NCBI RefSeq assembly: GCF_001922575.1
Contig: NZ_MRCI01000001.1
Span: 1,054,001 to 1,118,000 of the forward strand
DNA length: 64,000 bases
Direction of reading: 5' to 3'
Source: Neptunomonas phycophila
Lineage (GTDB): Bacteria > Pseudomonadota > Gammaproteobacteria > Pseudomonadales > Balneatricaceae
This document shows, piece after piece, positions 54,901-62,733 of the stretch (position 1 is its first letter; each line of letters begins with the position of its first letter). Made by a program: the position numbers and the translations under genes. The notes under the pieces are model-generated. The model saw only the letters and a list, made by a program, of their open reading frames with translations, was not told the origin of the DNA and did not search any database.

Positions 54901-56529
54901 ATGCTGGATTTTGGAACAATTCGAGGTCGCTTGACGGCAAGTTATTTCGTTTTACTAGTGTTTTTGCTGGTTGTAATTGCGCTTTCGGCGGTACGTTTTC
55001 AGTCGCTCTCGGACAATATTCGAGGCATTGTCGATGAAAATGCGGCTTTGGTTGAGCTAACTGGTGAACTCAATGTAAATGCAGAAAGCCTTGCTAGCCG
55101 GTTGTTGTTGCTGTTTGTTCTAGAAGAGCGGGAAGCGCGAGTAGCGATTTATAAAGAGATAGATGAGCGTAATCGCAATATGGATGTTTCGTTAGAAACA
55201 ATGGCGGGTTTAGTTACCTCAGAAAAAAATAAAGTGGCTGTTGAGGCGTTAAAGGCTCAGCGTGGTGTTTATCAGGCAGCTCTGCAATCGACAGTTGAAG
55301 CATTGGAGTTTGGCGAGTTAGACGATGCAAAAAAACAAATGGCGGGGCCGACACGTAATGAACTACAAACTTTTTTAAATCAAACCAAAGCCCTTGCTGG
55401 TAGCGAGCGAGGTATGATGCAGGATCGCCAGCAGCAGGTTTTATCAGATTCAGAAGTAGCAATTTGGATGATTACTGGGGTGGGGATCTTGGCTCTACTC
55501 ATTGGTGCCGCTATGGCGTTGTTAATTACACGTAGTATTGTTAATCCGTTGAGCCGAGTTGCTGATTTCCTAGACCGTATGGCAAAAGGTGATTTGTCAC
55601 AGAATATTGAGATTAAGCCAAAAGGTGAAATAGGGCAGTTAGTTGCCAGCTTACAAAGTATGCGTATGAGTTTGGCGGGCGTTATCGAGAAAATTGATTT
55701 GAGCGCACGGACAGTTGTTGATGCTGTTGGGAATATCCGTAGCAGTGTGAGTGGTGTTCAACAAGGCTCTGAAAAACAAGAGTTTATGGCGAATGAGATA
55801 CAGAGCTCGGTAAAAGAGTTATCCAGTGGTGTTACTAATATGGCGGAACATGTCACTGTTTCGCGTAATCAAGCAGAAGCCGCGCATGACCTAGCTAAGC
55901 ACGGCAAAGAAATTATTAATGCAGCGGCAACAGATATCACAGAGATAGCGACTTACGTTGAAGAAACGTCTTTGTCGGTAGCTAAGTTAAAAGAAAGCGC
56001 TACAACCGTGCTTGAGTTTGTTAACAATATACGAAATATTGCCGATCAGACTAATTTGTTAGCACTAAACGCATCTATTGAGGCGGCGCGTGCAGGCGAA
56101 AGCGGTCGGGGTTTTGCCGTGGTTGCGGATGAGGTCAGAAACCTTGCAAGAAATACGGCTGAAGTCACCGAATCTATTGATGCGGTCATTACATCCATGA
56201 CTAATTTATCGGTTCAGGTTTCCGACGAAATGGAACAAGGACAAGAACGTATGCGCCATGGTGTGACACAAATAGAAAACGTAGTGGAACCGTTAACGCG
56301 CCTTGAAAAGGACTCACAAGAGTCGCTTAAAAGTTTGGATGGCCTATCAGGCCTTGCACAGCAACAGTCTTTAGAAGCGAATGATATAGCGCTTCGAATA
56401 ACCAAAATTGTTGAAGTGAGCGTTAATAACAATCAAACCTCATTGCGTTTAACATCACTTACGGACGCTTTAACTGGAGCGGCGGAGCAAACGAAACAAG
56501 CAACATCTACATTTACACTTCCACAGTAA
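54901..56529 (+). CDS. Methyl-accepting chemotaxis protein with four-helix sensor
   Basis: A 542-residue chemoreceptor: TM1 about 10-30, periplasmic four-helix-bundle-like region about 33-185, TM2 about 190-212, HAMP about 213-265, and the signalling domain with [20 protein letters not shown] at its tip. No C-terminal NWETF motif. The sensor is of the 4HB_MCP kind, different from the Cache sensor of the receptor at 6643. A shared hairpin ends this gene and the convergent doxX gene. Confidence 0.92.
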   Translation: MLDFGTIRGRLTASYFVLLVFLLVVIALSAVRFQSLSDNIRGIVDENAALVELTGELNVNAESLASRLLLLFVLEEREARVAIYKEIDERNRNMDVSLETMAGLVTSEKNKVAVEALKAQRGVYQAALQSTVEALEFGELDDAKKQMAGPTRNELQTFLNQTKALAGSERGMMQDRQQQVLSDSEVAIWMITGVGILALLIGAAMALLITRSIVNPLSRVADFLDRMAKGDLSQNIEIKPKGEIGQLVASLQSMRMSLAGVIEKIDLSARTVVDAVGNIRSSVSGVQQGSEKQEFMANEIQSSVKELSSGVTNMAEHVTVSRNQAEAAHDLAKHGKEIINAAATDITEIATYVEETSLSVAKLKESATTVLEFVNNIRNIADQTNLLALNASIEAARAGESGRGFAVVADEVRNLARNTAEVTESIDAVITSMTNLSVQVSDEMEQGQERMRHGVTQIENVVEPLTRLEKDSQESLKSLDGLSGLAQQQSLEANDIALRITKIVEVSVNNNQTSLRLTSLTDALTGAAEQTKQATSTFTLPQ

Positions 56530-56540
56530 ATGTTTTATGG

Positions 56541-56567
56541 CATTGGTTAGCGTTTAGCTAACCAATG
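56541..56567. terminator. Hairpin between convergent chemoreceptor and doxX genes
   Basis: Perfect 11-bp arms CATTGGTTAGC / GCTAACCAATG around 5 bases, overlapping the last codons of doxX. It probably ends transcription from both sides, though T-runs are weak. Confidence 0.65.
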
Positions 56568-57017
56568 ATCAACCGAGAAAACGCCAGCGCCTCTATACAT
56601 CAGTAGCATTGCAACAGCCAACCAAGTTGCATGGGTTGGATAAGCGTCTGGATAAACAAAGATCTGGATGACTAGTGTCATCACAACGATGCCAAATGCA
56701 GCAAGGCGAGTAAAAAGACCGCTGAGAATAAGAATGGGTAATAGGTGCTCAGCTATCGTTGCGAGCATAGCAGCGAGCATAGGTGGAATAAGAGGCAAGT
56801 TGTATTCATACTCAAACAGAAAGCCGGTCGTTTCAGCCAATTTGGGCCAACCGAGTTGCGCTTTCATCGCAATAATATCAAGAGAAAACCCCTCAATTTT
56901 TGTTTGTCCGGATTTCCAAAAAACAGCCGCAATAGCAAAGCGTGAGATAAATAGAATAAGCGACTCGGGTATTTTTCGGAATATTTCTTCGCTTTTCTCA
57001 TTGATAAAAGTCAACAT
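56547..57017 (-). CDS. bufD: DoxX family membrane protein of the bufferin operon
   Basis: A 156-residue inner-membrane protein of the DoxX family with four helices (opening RFAIAAVFWKSGQTKI, later AEHLLPILILSGLFTRLAA in 56760-56704). DoxX proteins often sit in redox or metal stress operons. GAGGAAG precedes ATG. It follows the DUF2063 gene by 64 bases and completes bufA-bufB-bufC-doxX, an arrangement reported for bufferin clusters (bufD naming is by analogy). Confidence 0.82.
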   Translation of the reverse strand: MLTFINEKSEEIFRKIPESLILFISRFAIAAVFWKSGQTKIEGFSLDIIAMKAQLGWPKLAETTGFLFEYEYNLPLIPPMLAAMLATIAEHLLPILILSGLFTRLAAFGIVVMTLVIQIFVYPDAYPTHATWLAVAMLLMYRGAGVFSVDHWLAKR

Positions 57018-57081
57018 GGTTACTTCCTCTATTGTGCCCCTTGGCTGTTTTTCATTGTTATTACTGTCGGTCGAAGTCGTG

Positions 57082-57825
57082 CTATTTGATGTGGGTTATG
57101 ATTTTCCACTCAATTAATTTGGCGAGTGTCTGCGCTAAATCGAAAGTCTCTGATGGTGGAATAGCGGCTTCTAATTTTTTTTGGTGCATTAAATTTTTAA
57201 TGAACACTGCCTCCTCTTCTTGAATAACATGAAGCTGTGCATAGAGGTGAGATTTTACTAGCAGTAAATATTCGTTTTGGTTGATATCTAGCCGATGCAG
57301 TAATGACGTCTCTTTGTTTACGTGCGCTAGGTATAAGGAGCCAATCGCAAACGGAGAGGCTAAAATTTGCGATGTGGGCGGAATAGATAGCTGCAAAGCG
57401 TCAGGGTCTTGGGTGTTGGAAAATACTTGGGCAACGGCTTCTTGATCCAAGGTGCTAAATTCTTCGTTGTGAGTGAGCACAAGCATTGAGTGCTCAAGTG
57501 CTAAAAGGTCTGCTAAGTATGGTAAGCGGTTGGCTGGCTCGAAACGGCGAACAAAATCAGAAAACCCGCCGCCATATTCACTAATAACGGGTGACGTTGG
57601 TGGGTTATCTACTACATAAAGACGGGCAACAGCGCGAAAAAAATCTTCACCTACCACCGATAGCGTTACAGGAAATATATCTTCCAATGCATCGATTAAC
57701 GAGACGATCACATTATTGCGATATACATTAAATCTTGTGTCTTTTTCAGGTTCTGATGGCGCTTTAATCTCTGTGAGGAACCGAGCATCACTTGTCAGCA
57801 GTGAGGTTTTAAACAATGAGTTCAC
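57082..57825 (-). CDS. bufC: Bufferin partner protein BufC (DUF2063)
   Basis: A 247-residue protein of the DUF2063/HvfC family: RFNVYRNNVIVSLIDALEDIFPVT near the N-terminus (57736-57665), then GEDFFRAVARLYVVDNPPTSPV. In MNIO-dependent RiPP systems this partner is needed with the MNIO enzyme and is thought to recognise the precursor. It overlaps bufB by 17 bases, so translation is coupled. Called a DNA-binding domain protein in databases, which is probably misleading here. Confidence 0.88.
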   Translation of the reverse strand: MNSLFKTSLLTSDARFLTEIKAPSEPEKDTRFNVYRNNVIVSLIDALEDIFPVTLSVVGEDFFRAVARLYVVDNPPTSPVISEYGGGFSDFVRRFEPANRLPYLADLLALEHSMLVLTHNEEFSTLDQEAVAQVFSNTQDPDALQLSIPPTSQILASPFAIGSLYLAHVNKETSLLHRLDINQNEYLLLVKSHLYAQLHVIQEEEAVFIKNLMHQKKLEAAIPPSETFDLAQTLAKLIEWKIITHIK

Positions 57826-58732
57826 GGCTCGTCTCCGTCGATTGTATTGGCTGCCGTAAACTATTTGCTTGGTTTGCTTCTTCTAGTAACGTCGCTAGAG
57901 GGGGGATGTTACCGTCTCTTTCAATGAGCGTGGGGCAATCGCCCACTAAAGTTAAGGTGTGCTGATAAAGAGACCAAACATCGGGTGAGACGGGCTGATC
58001 ATGACTGTCTATTTTTAACGGTACAATGGCGTTTTCGTCGCTTGAGTGCCCCGCTAAATGTATCTGGCCTACTTTATCGGTAGGGAATGAATTTAAGTAC
58101 TCATAGGGGTCTTGTTGGTGGTTGAAGCAAGAAACCTCAACATTATTAACGTCTAATAAAAGTCCGCAGCCTGTGCGGTGGCTCATTTCTCGTAAAAAAT
58201 CGGTTTCGCTCATTTCGCTACGATTAAATTCAAAATAAGTCGACGGATTTTCGATGAGTACACGGCGTTTTAATAAAGATTGAATCTGATCAATGTGCTC
58301 GCACACTCTTCTTAGCGTTAGTTCATCGTAGGCTACAGGGAGCAGGTCATTTAAAAACGTATTGTCGTGGGAGGACCATGCCAGATGTTCTGAGAAAACG
58401 GGTGGCTCAATTTCATTAATTAAATGTGAGATTCTTTCCAAGTGTGCCGTGTTGATTGGGGATTCTCCGCCTATTGATAATCCCACGCCATGCACGGTTA
58501 TAGGGTAGTGTTCGCGAATCTGTCTTAAGTAATGAAGTGCTGGTCCACCTTTGCTTAGGTAGTTTTCGGCATGTATTTCAAAAAAACCAACCGATGGTCG
58601 AGTATCCAATATGGCTTGGTAGTAAGCTGGCTTAAGGCTAATGCCCGTTAACGATAAAAAACGCTCCACAAAACGGGAAGAAGGGGGATTCTCGTTTTGC
58701 CAGAGCGTTGATGGGACTTGAATAAGAGACAT
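57809..58732 (-). CDS. bufB: Multinuclear non-heme iron oxidase BufB (DUF692)
   Basis: A 307-residue TIM-barrel MNIO enzyme that modifies Cys in precursor peptides. The metal-ligand motifs are all visible: FFEIHAENYL, HGVGLSIGG, EHLAWS, NPSTYFEF, LLDVNNVEVS and IHLAGH. In bufferins the enzyme turns Cys into thiooxazole-type heterocycles. It lies 9 bases after bufA and overlaps bufC. Assignment to the BufB group rests on the DUF2282 precursor next to it. Confidence 0.92.
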   Translation of the reverse strand: MSLIQVPSTLWQNENPPSSRFVERFLSLTGISLKPAYYQAILDTRPSVGFFEIHAENYLSKGGPALHYLRQIREHYPITVHGVGLSIGGESPINTAHLERISHLINEIEPPVFSEHLAWSSHDNTFLNDLLPVAYDELTLRRVCEHIDQIQSLLKRRVLIENPSTYFEFNRSEMSETDFLREMSHRTGCGLLLDVNNVEVSCFNHQQDPYEYLNSFPTDKVGQIHLAGHSSDENAIVPLKIDSHDQPVSPDVWSLYQHTLTLVGDCPTLIERDGNIPPLATLLEEANQANSLRQPIQSTETSRELIV

Positions 58733-58741
58733 ATATGTTTC

Positions 58742-59020
58742 TTAGAATGCTTTTAGTTGACCAAACCCTGTCGGTGATGTTTTTGATTCCATTTCAACGC
58801 AAGTGCCTTCAGGAACAAGTTTCCATGCGTTAGCTTGGTAGTCAGTTTTAGAGGTGCCAGCGCAAGACGTTCCAGGGCCCGCAGCGCAATCATTTTGACC
58901 TGCCAATGCTACGCCATAACATTTTTCTTTACCTTCAGCGTGAGCAGGAACTGATACCGCAGAAGAAATAGCAACGGCTGTACCAAGTGCTAGGGCTAGC
59001 GTCGATTTTGAGTTTTTCAT
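58742..59020 (-). CDS. bufA: Bufferin precursor peptide BufA (DUF2282)
   Basis: A 92-residue precursor with a Sec signal peptide (1-28, ending AHA) and a core with four cysteines at 34 (KCYG), 45 (NDCAAG), 53 (TSCAGTS) and 74 (GTCVE), the pattern of DUF2282 bufferins. After MNIO maturation, bufferins in the periplasm bind copper and protect against metal stress. ATG 59020 has AAGGA 6 bases before it; a TTG two codons earlier is not needed. First gene of the operon. Confidence 0.92.
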   Translation of the reverse strand: MKNSKSTLALALGTAVAISSAVSVPAHAEGKEKCYGVALAGQNDCAAGPGTSCAGTSKTDYQANAWKLVPEGTCVEMESKTSPTGFGQLKAF

Positions 59021-59305
59021 GGTCAATCCTTATCTATTTAGGTTTTATCTCTCACTGTGGCAGCAGTGCCAGTGTGCGTTTTAGAGCATTAACTACTCTT
59101 TGTATGTATCTTATTTGAAAGTATAGTTCAGAATTTTTGTGTTTATTTTTTTGTGCGACACTGTTTTTAGTTATAGGTTATGTGAAGACCCTTGAGACCT
59201 TCTTGTAGGCAGCACCTGCGAGATGTCTTGGGTTTAGTGCTTTATACTGCTTTTTTGAAGAGACGGCTGTTACTAACAATTATTACTACTAAAAGCGAAG
59301 ATGAG

Positions 59306-60217
59306 ATGGAGCTTTCGAGCGAATTTTTAAATATGATTCTGGACTCGGTCACAGAGCATATCGTAGTTATCGATAAAGCAGGGAATATCAGATTTGCTAA
59401 TCGTAGTTGGACAGCGTTTGGTAAAAATAATGATTGTGACATTAATGATAGCTGGGATGGAGTCAATTATATTGAGGTCTGTGACGCGGCTGCACAGATG
59501 GGAGATGACTTTGGACTCAAAGCAGGGGAAGGCATACGTCGTGTGATAGCCAAAGAGGATGCCATTTTCTATTTCGAGTACCCATGCCATAGTCCCCAAG
59601 AGAAGCGATGGTTTATGATGCGTGTCACACCGTTTGAAGTAAACCAAGAAAGCTTCTTTGTTATTTCCCACCAAAACATTACTGAAAGAAAGTTGGCTGA
59701 GGAGGCGGTTAAGAATCTGGCTAATTTAGATGGGTTGACCAGTATTGCTAATCGTCGAGTTTTTGATGAGTTTTTGCATGAAGAATGGCGGCGGTGTCAC
59801 CGGCTTAGTCAGCCTATTAGCCTCGCCATAATCGACCTAGATAACTTTAAAGTGCTTAATGATAAGTTTGGCCACCAGTTCGGTGATAAGTGTCTAATCG
59901 ATGTGGCTAAGGTGCTTAAAGCTGTCGCAAATCGCCCCGGCGATATTTGTGCGCGTTATGGAGGGGAAGAGTTTGCCTTGGTCTGTGGTGACACCACTCT
60001 AGAGCAAATTAAACTCATCGCAGATAGGCTTTTGCTGCAAGTCACTGCATTGAACGATTTGGACCCGAATCTCTCATCGGGCAACTACCTTACTGCCAGT
60101 ATTGGTATCGCTGAAATGAGGCCTGAAACAGGCAAATGTGAAAGTGAGTTGATCAGTCGGGCAGACGCCATGCTGTATAAAGCTAAAGAAAATGGACGTA
60201 ATCGTATCGAAGGGTAA
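59306..60217 (+). CDS. PAS-GGDEF diguanylate cyclase
   Basis: A 303-residue soluble cyclase: N-terminal PAS (about 5-130, DSVTEHIVVIDKAGNIRFAN) and GGDEF domain (about 140-300). The active site RYGGEEFAL is intact, and an RxxD inhibitory site (RPGD) sits exactly five residues before GGEEF, so product feedback is expected. It makes c-di-GMP from two GTP. The start is uncertain; ATG 59306 is taken. It is divergent from the bufferin operon; a shared role is not shown. Confidence 0.88.
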   Translation: MELSSEFLNMILDSVTEHIVVIDKAGNIRFANRSWTAFGKNNDCDINDSWDGVNYIEVCDAAAQMGDDFGLKAGEGIRRVIAKEDAIFYFEYPCHSPQEKRWFMMRVTPFEVNQESFFVISHQNITERKLAEEAVKNLANLDGLTSIANRRVFDEFLHEEWRRCHRLSQPISLAIIDLDNFKVLNDKFGHQFGDKCLIDVAKVLKAVANRPGDICARYGGEEFALVCGDTTLEQIKLIADRLLLQVTALNDLDPNLSSGNYLTASIGIAEMRPETGKCESELISRADAMLYKAKENGRNRIEG

Positions 60218-60419
60218 AAGACAAAAAACAACAATGCTGCTTAACGGTATTTAATGCATCATTATTGGTAACAAAAAGTCGTTTTCCTGACCAGAAGATC
60301 ATCGCTGAAAAAATAATTTATTTTTTTTGCATCCAAACGTATCGCTCAATTGTTGTACCTATTAACAGTAAGACATTGACTGTTTTGAATTGAAAATTTA
60401 ATCAAATAGGGAAACAACA

Positions 60420-60971
60420 ATGAATAAGCAATTGAGTGTTAAAGGCCTTCAAATTTCAGTAGCCTCCGTGCTTGTAGCGGTTGCTATGCAGTCTCATGCC
60501 GGAAGTTTCTCTCAGGACAAACTACCTAAAGAAGTGCAAGTTCCCGCAGGTAACATGGTAGCTATGTACACCAAGGCTGAAGGTAATATTACATGGGAAT
60601 GTAAAACTGATGCAGATAATGCCGAAAAAGCTAAATGGGCATTTGCAGGCCCTCGCGCTATCTTGAGCGATAAAAAAGGCAATCAACTAGTGTCTTATTT
60701 TGGACCACCAGCAACGTGGGAGTCCGTGGATGGCTCATCGATAACAGGCACCCAGTTAGCCGTGTCACCGTCTGCTAAGGGCAGTATTCCTATGCAATTA
60801 GTTCAAGCGAATAAGTCCGAACGCCCAGGTGCTTTAGAAGGTGTTACTTATGTTCAGCGTATCAATTTAAACGGCGGTGCTGCTCCTGAATCAGGTTGTA
60901 CAACTGATTTGATTGGTCACAAGGTTGTCGTTAACTATTCGGGGGACTACCTGTTCTGGAAAGCTAAATAA
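60420..60971 (+). CDS. Secreted DUF3455 family protein
   Basis: A 183-residue protein with signal peptide (about 1-27, ending SHA) and a DUF3455 domain: PAGNMVAMYTKAEGNITWEC, YFGPPATWESVDGS, LEGVTYVQRINLNGGAAPESGC (60834-60899). Two Cys in the mature part (WEC and SGC) could pair. The family is found in many bacteria and fungi with no settled function. AGGGA precedes ATG. A strong terminator separates it from the sigma factor gene. Confidence 0.85.
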   Translation: MNKQLSVKGLQISVASVLVAVAMQSHAGSFSQDKLPKEVQVPAGNMVAMYTKAEGNITWECKTDADNAEKAKWAFAGPRAILSDKKGNQLVSYFGPPATWESVDGSSITGTQLAVSPSAKGSIPMQLVQANKSERPGALEGVTYVQRINLNGGAAPESGCTTDLIGHKVVVNYSGDYLFWKAK

Positions 60972-61038
60972 TCTAGAATCGTTATAAATGGCTTAGGTTT
61001 ATAGAATGCGCTCTGTAAGCCTATGTCTTTAATGACTT

Positions 61039-61069
61039 AAAAAGCCCAGTTTTGTACACTGGGCTTTTT
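61039..61069 (+). terminator. Terminator after the DUF3455 gene
   Basis: 11-bp arms AAAAAGCCCAG / CTGGGCTTTTT, 9-base loop. It rules out a start upstream of 61070 for the next gene. Confidence 0.92.
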
Positions 61070-61087
61070 AATTACGGAGCGCTCAGC

Positions 61088-61657
61088 GTGACCTCACCAA
61101 TGGATTTTGATTATGAAGGTGCGCTAATTAGCTGCGCGTCAGGTAACCGACGCGCTTTAGTGCAGCTCTATGAACAAGAATCACCACGGCTGCTCGCTGT
61201 TGTTATGCGGATTTTACAAAACCGCTCTTTAGCTGAAGACATCGTGCATGATGCATTTATAAAAATTTGGAATAATGCCGCAAGTTACAGCAAGGAGCTT
61301 GGTTCTGCGCGTGGTTGGATTTACACACTAGCCCGAAACCTAGCGTTAAATGCTCTTAAGTACAGTCAGCGTCAGGTGTTAGCTGAACCTGATTTTCTTC
61401 TAGATCTGTGTGATAACAATTCTTTAGCAGCAGAGCATATTGATGAGTTTTCTGAGTTGGCGGCTGACTGCCGTACCCAAGCGGCGCTGTACACTTGCAT
61501 AGATCATTTAGCACCTGAGCCAAAGCTCTGTATTTTGCATGCCTATGTAGATGGTTACACACAAGATGAGATCGCAACCTTGCTCAATAAACCACTAGGT
61601 ACCGTTAAGTCTTGGATTAAACGTAGCCTTAATGCTTTGAAGGAGTGTTTACAATGA
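61088..61657 (+). CDS. ECF-type RNA polymerase sigma factor
   Basis: A 189-residue group IV sigma factor. Region 2 includes LAEDIVHDAFIKIWNNAASY and GWIYTLARNLALNALKY; region 4 ends YTQDEIATLLNKPLGTVKSWIKRSL (61554-61628). GTG 61088 is chosen: GGAG lies 8 bases before it and the terminator upstream excludes longer readings. Its stop overlaps the anti-sigma ATG (ATGA). The pairing with an RskA-type anti-sigma suggests a SigK/EcfK-like oxidative or metal stress responder; targets are unknown. Confidence 0.92.
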   Translation: MTSPMDFDYEGALISCASGNRRALVQLYEQESPRLLAVVMRILQNRSLAEDIVHDAFIKIWNNAASYSKELGSARGWIYTLARNLALNALKYSQRQVLAEPDFLLDLCDNNSLAAEHIDEFSELAADCRTQAALYTCIDHLAPEPKLCILHAYVDGYTQDEIATLLNKPLGTVKSWIKRSLNALKECLQ

Positions 61658-62403
61658 AACAACATCCGCATTCTGGCAAAGGCGACCTCCCTGACACAGA
61701 TGATTCCTTAGCGGGGCAGTATGTTTTAGGCACGCTTAGTCTTCAGGAGCGCCATGACTTTGAAGAACAAATGGCACGTCAACCTGAATTACAGCGTGCC
61801 GTGCATCAGTGGCAAGAACATTTTTTATCGATTACGGATCAGTTAGAGCCTATACCAGCTTCACCGTTTTTGGCCGCGAGAATAGAGCGTAGTTTGGATG
61901 CACAAGACGCGCTGGCCGCCAAAGCGACTACAGCCAAGTCAATGGGTGGTATGAGAGATTTTTGGAATAGCCTGACTATTTGGCGAAGCTGTTCAGCGGC
62001 TTGTCTCTTGTTGGCGCTTGTTATTGGTCTGCAGTGGCAAACGTCGGCCCCAAGCGTTGCTGATCCTTCTTATATTGCCGTATTGGTGACGCCAGAAGAC
62101 AAAACACCAGGCTGGGTGATTCAAACTAATCAAACAGATGAGATGCAATTGGTGCCATTAGGAGCGATCGAAATACCTAAAGGTAAAGCGTTGCAGTTTT
62201 GGACGAAAGCGGAAGGCTGGGATGCGCCAATTTCTCTTGGATTAGTTAAAAAAGGTGAGTCATTAAAAATTGCAATCGACCAGCTACCACCTTTAACTGA
62301 AAATCAGTTGTTTGAACTCACGCTTGAAGAGGAAACAGGATCACCTACGGGGCTACCTACCGGTCCAATTAAATCTATAGGGCGAGGTGTGGTTACTTTT
62401 TAG
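61654..62403 (+). CDS. RskA-family anti-sigma factor
   Basis: A 249-residue inner-membrane regulator: N-terminal anti-sigma helix region (about 10-60, AGQYVLGTLSLQERHDFEEQ at 61714-61773), a single membrane helix about 108-127, and a periplasmic RskA domain with the MQLVPLGAIEIPKGKALQFW type motif. It sequesters the sigma factor encoded just before. AAGGAG lies 8 bases before ATG 61654 and the genes overlap by 4. No zinc-binding HxxxCxxC motif is present, as usual for RskA. Confidence 0.9.
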   Translation: MKQHPHSGKGDLPDTDDSLAGQYVLGTLSLQERHDFEEQMARQPELQRAVHQWQEHFLSITDQLEPIPASPFLAARIERSLDAQDALAAKATTAKSMGGMRDFWNSLTIWRSCSAACLLLALVIGLQWQTSAPSVADPSYIAVLVTPEDKTPGWVIQTNQTDEMQLVPLGAIEIPKGKALQFWTKAEGWDAPISLGLVKKGESLKIAIDQLPPLTENQLFELTLEEETGSPTGLPTGPIKSIGRGVVTF

Positions 62404-62733
62404 TTATGAAGTAATGCCTGTTGAGTCCTAACTGATGGATAAGTACTTTTATGTACTGAATGCTGTATTTTGTTGTTCAGCGAATTTGATCGATCGTTAT
62501 ACTTAAGGTTATTTTCTGGCGTTTACATTAGTAACGCCATCGATTGATGATACATAATCAGGTATGTTCAAAACATAATGATGCCAGTAATTATGTGATG
62601 GCGTATAAGTGTACTCATCAATTTCAGACTAATTTAGCTCTTTGATCGGTGCGTATTTTTTCGAACAGTAAAAACGCTGGGGCTCATTAGAGTATTAACC
62701 TTGATCCCAGTTTGTTTTCTCTAATATGAGCCT
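62404..62733. other. Intergenic region (330 bp)
   Basis: No gene seen. A hairpin GGCGTT / AACGCC at 62518-62538 and a distant CGCCATC / GATGGCG pair (62535-62541 with about 62597-62603) suggest some RNA structure; no T-run or known riboswitch pattern was recognised. It holds the promoter of the following PAS-GGDEF gene. Confidence 0.4.

Noticed and set aside
57082-57825. Database-style label of DUF2063 as DNA-binding regulator of the bufferin operon
   Set aside because: No helix-turn-helix visible; in MNIO RiPP systems this protein is a maturation partner.
59058-59071. Small hairpin TGGCA-N4-TGCCA in the bufA leader as a riboswitch
   Set aside because: Only a 5-bp stem and no further structure or known motif.
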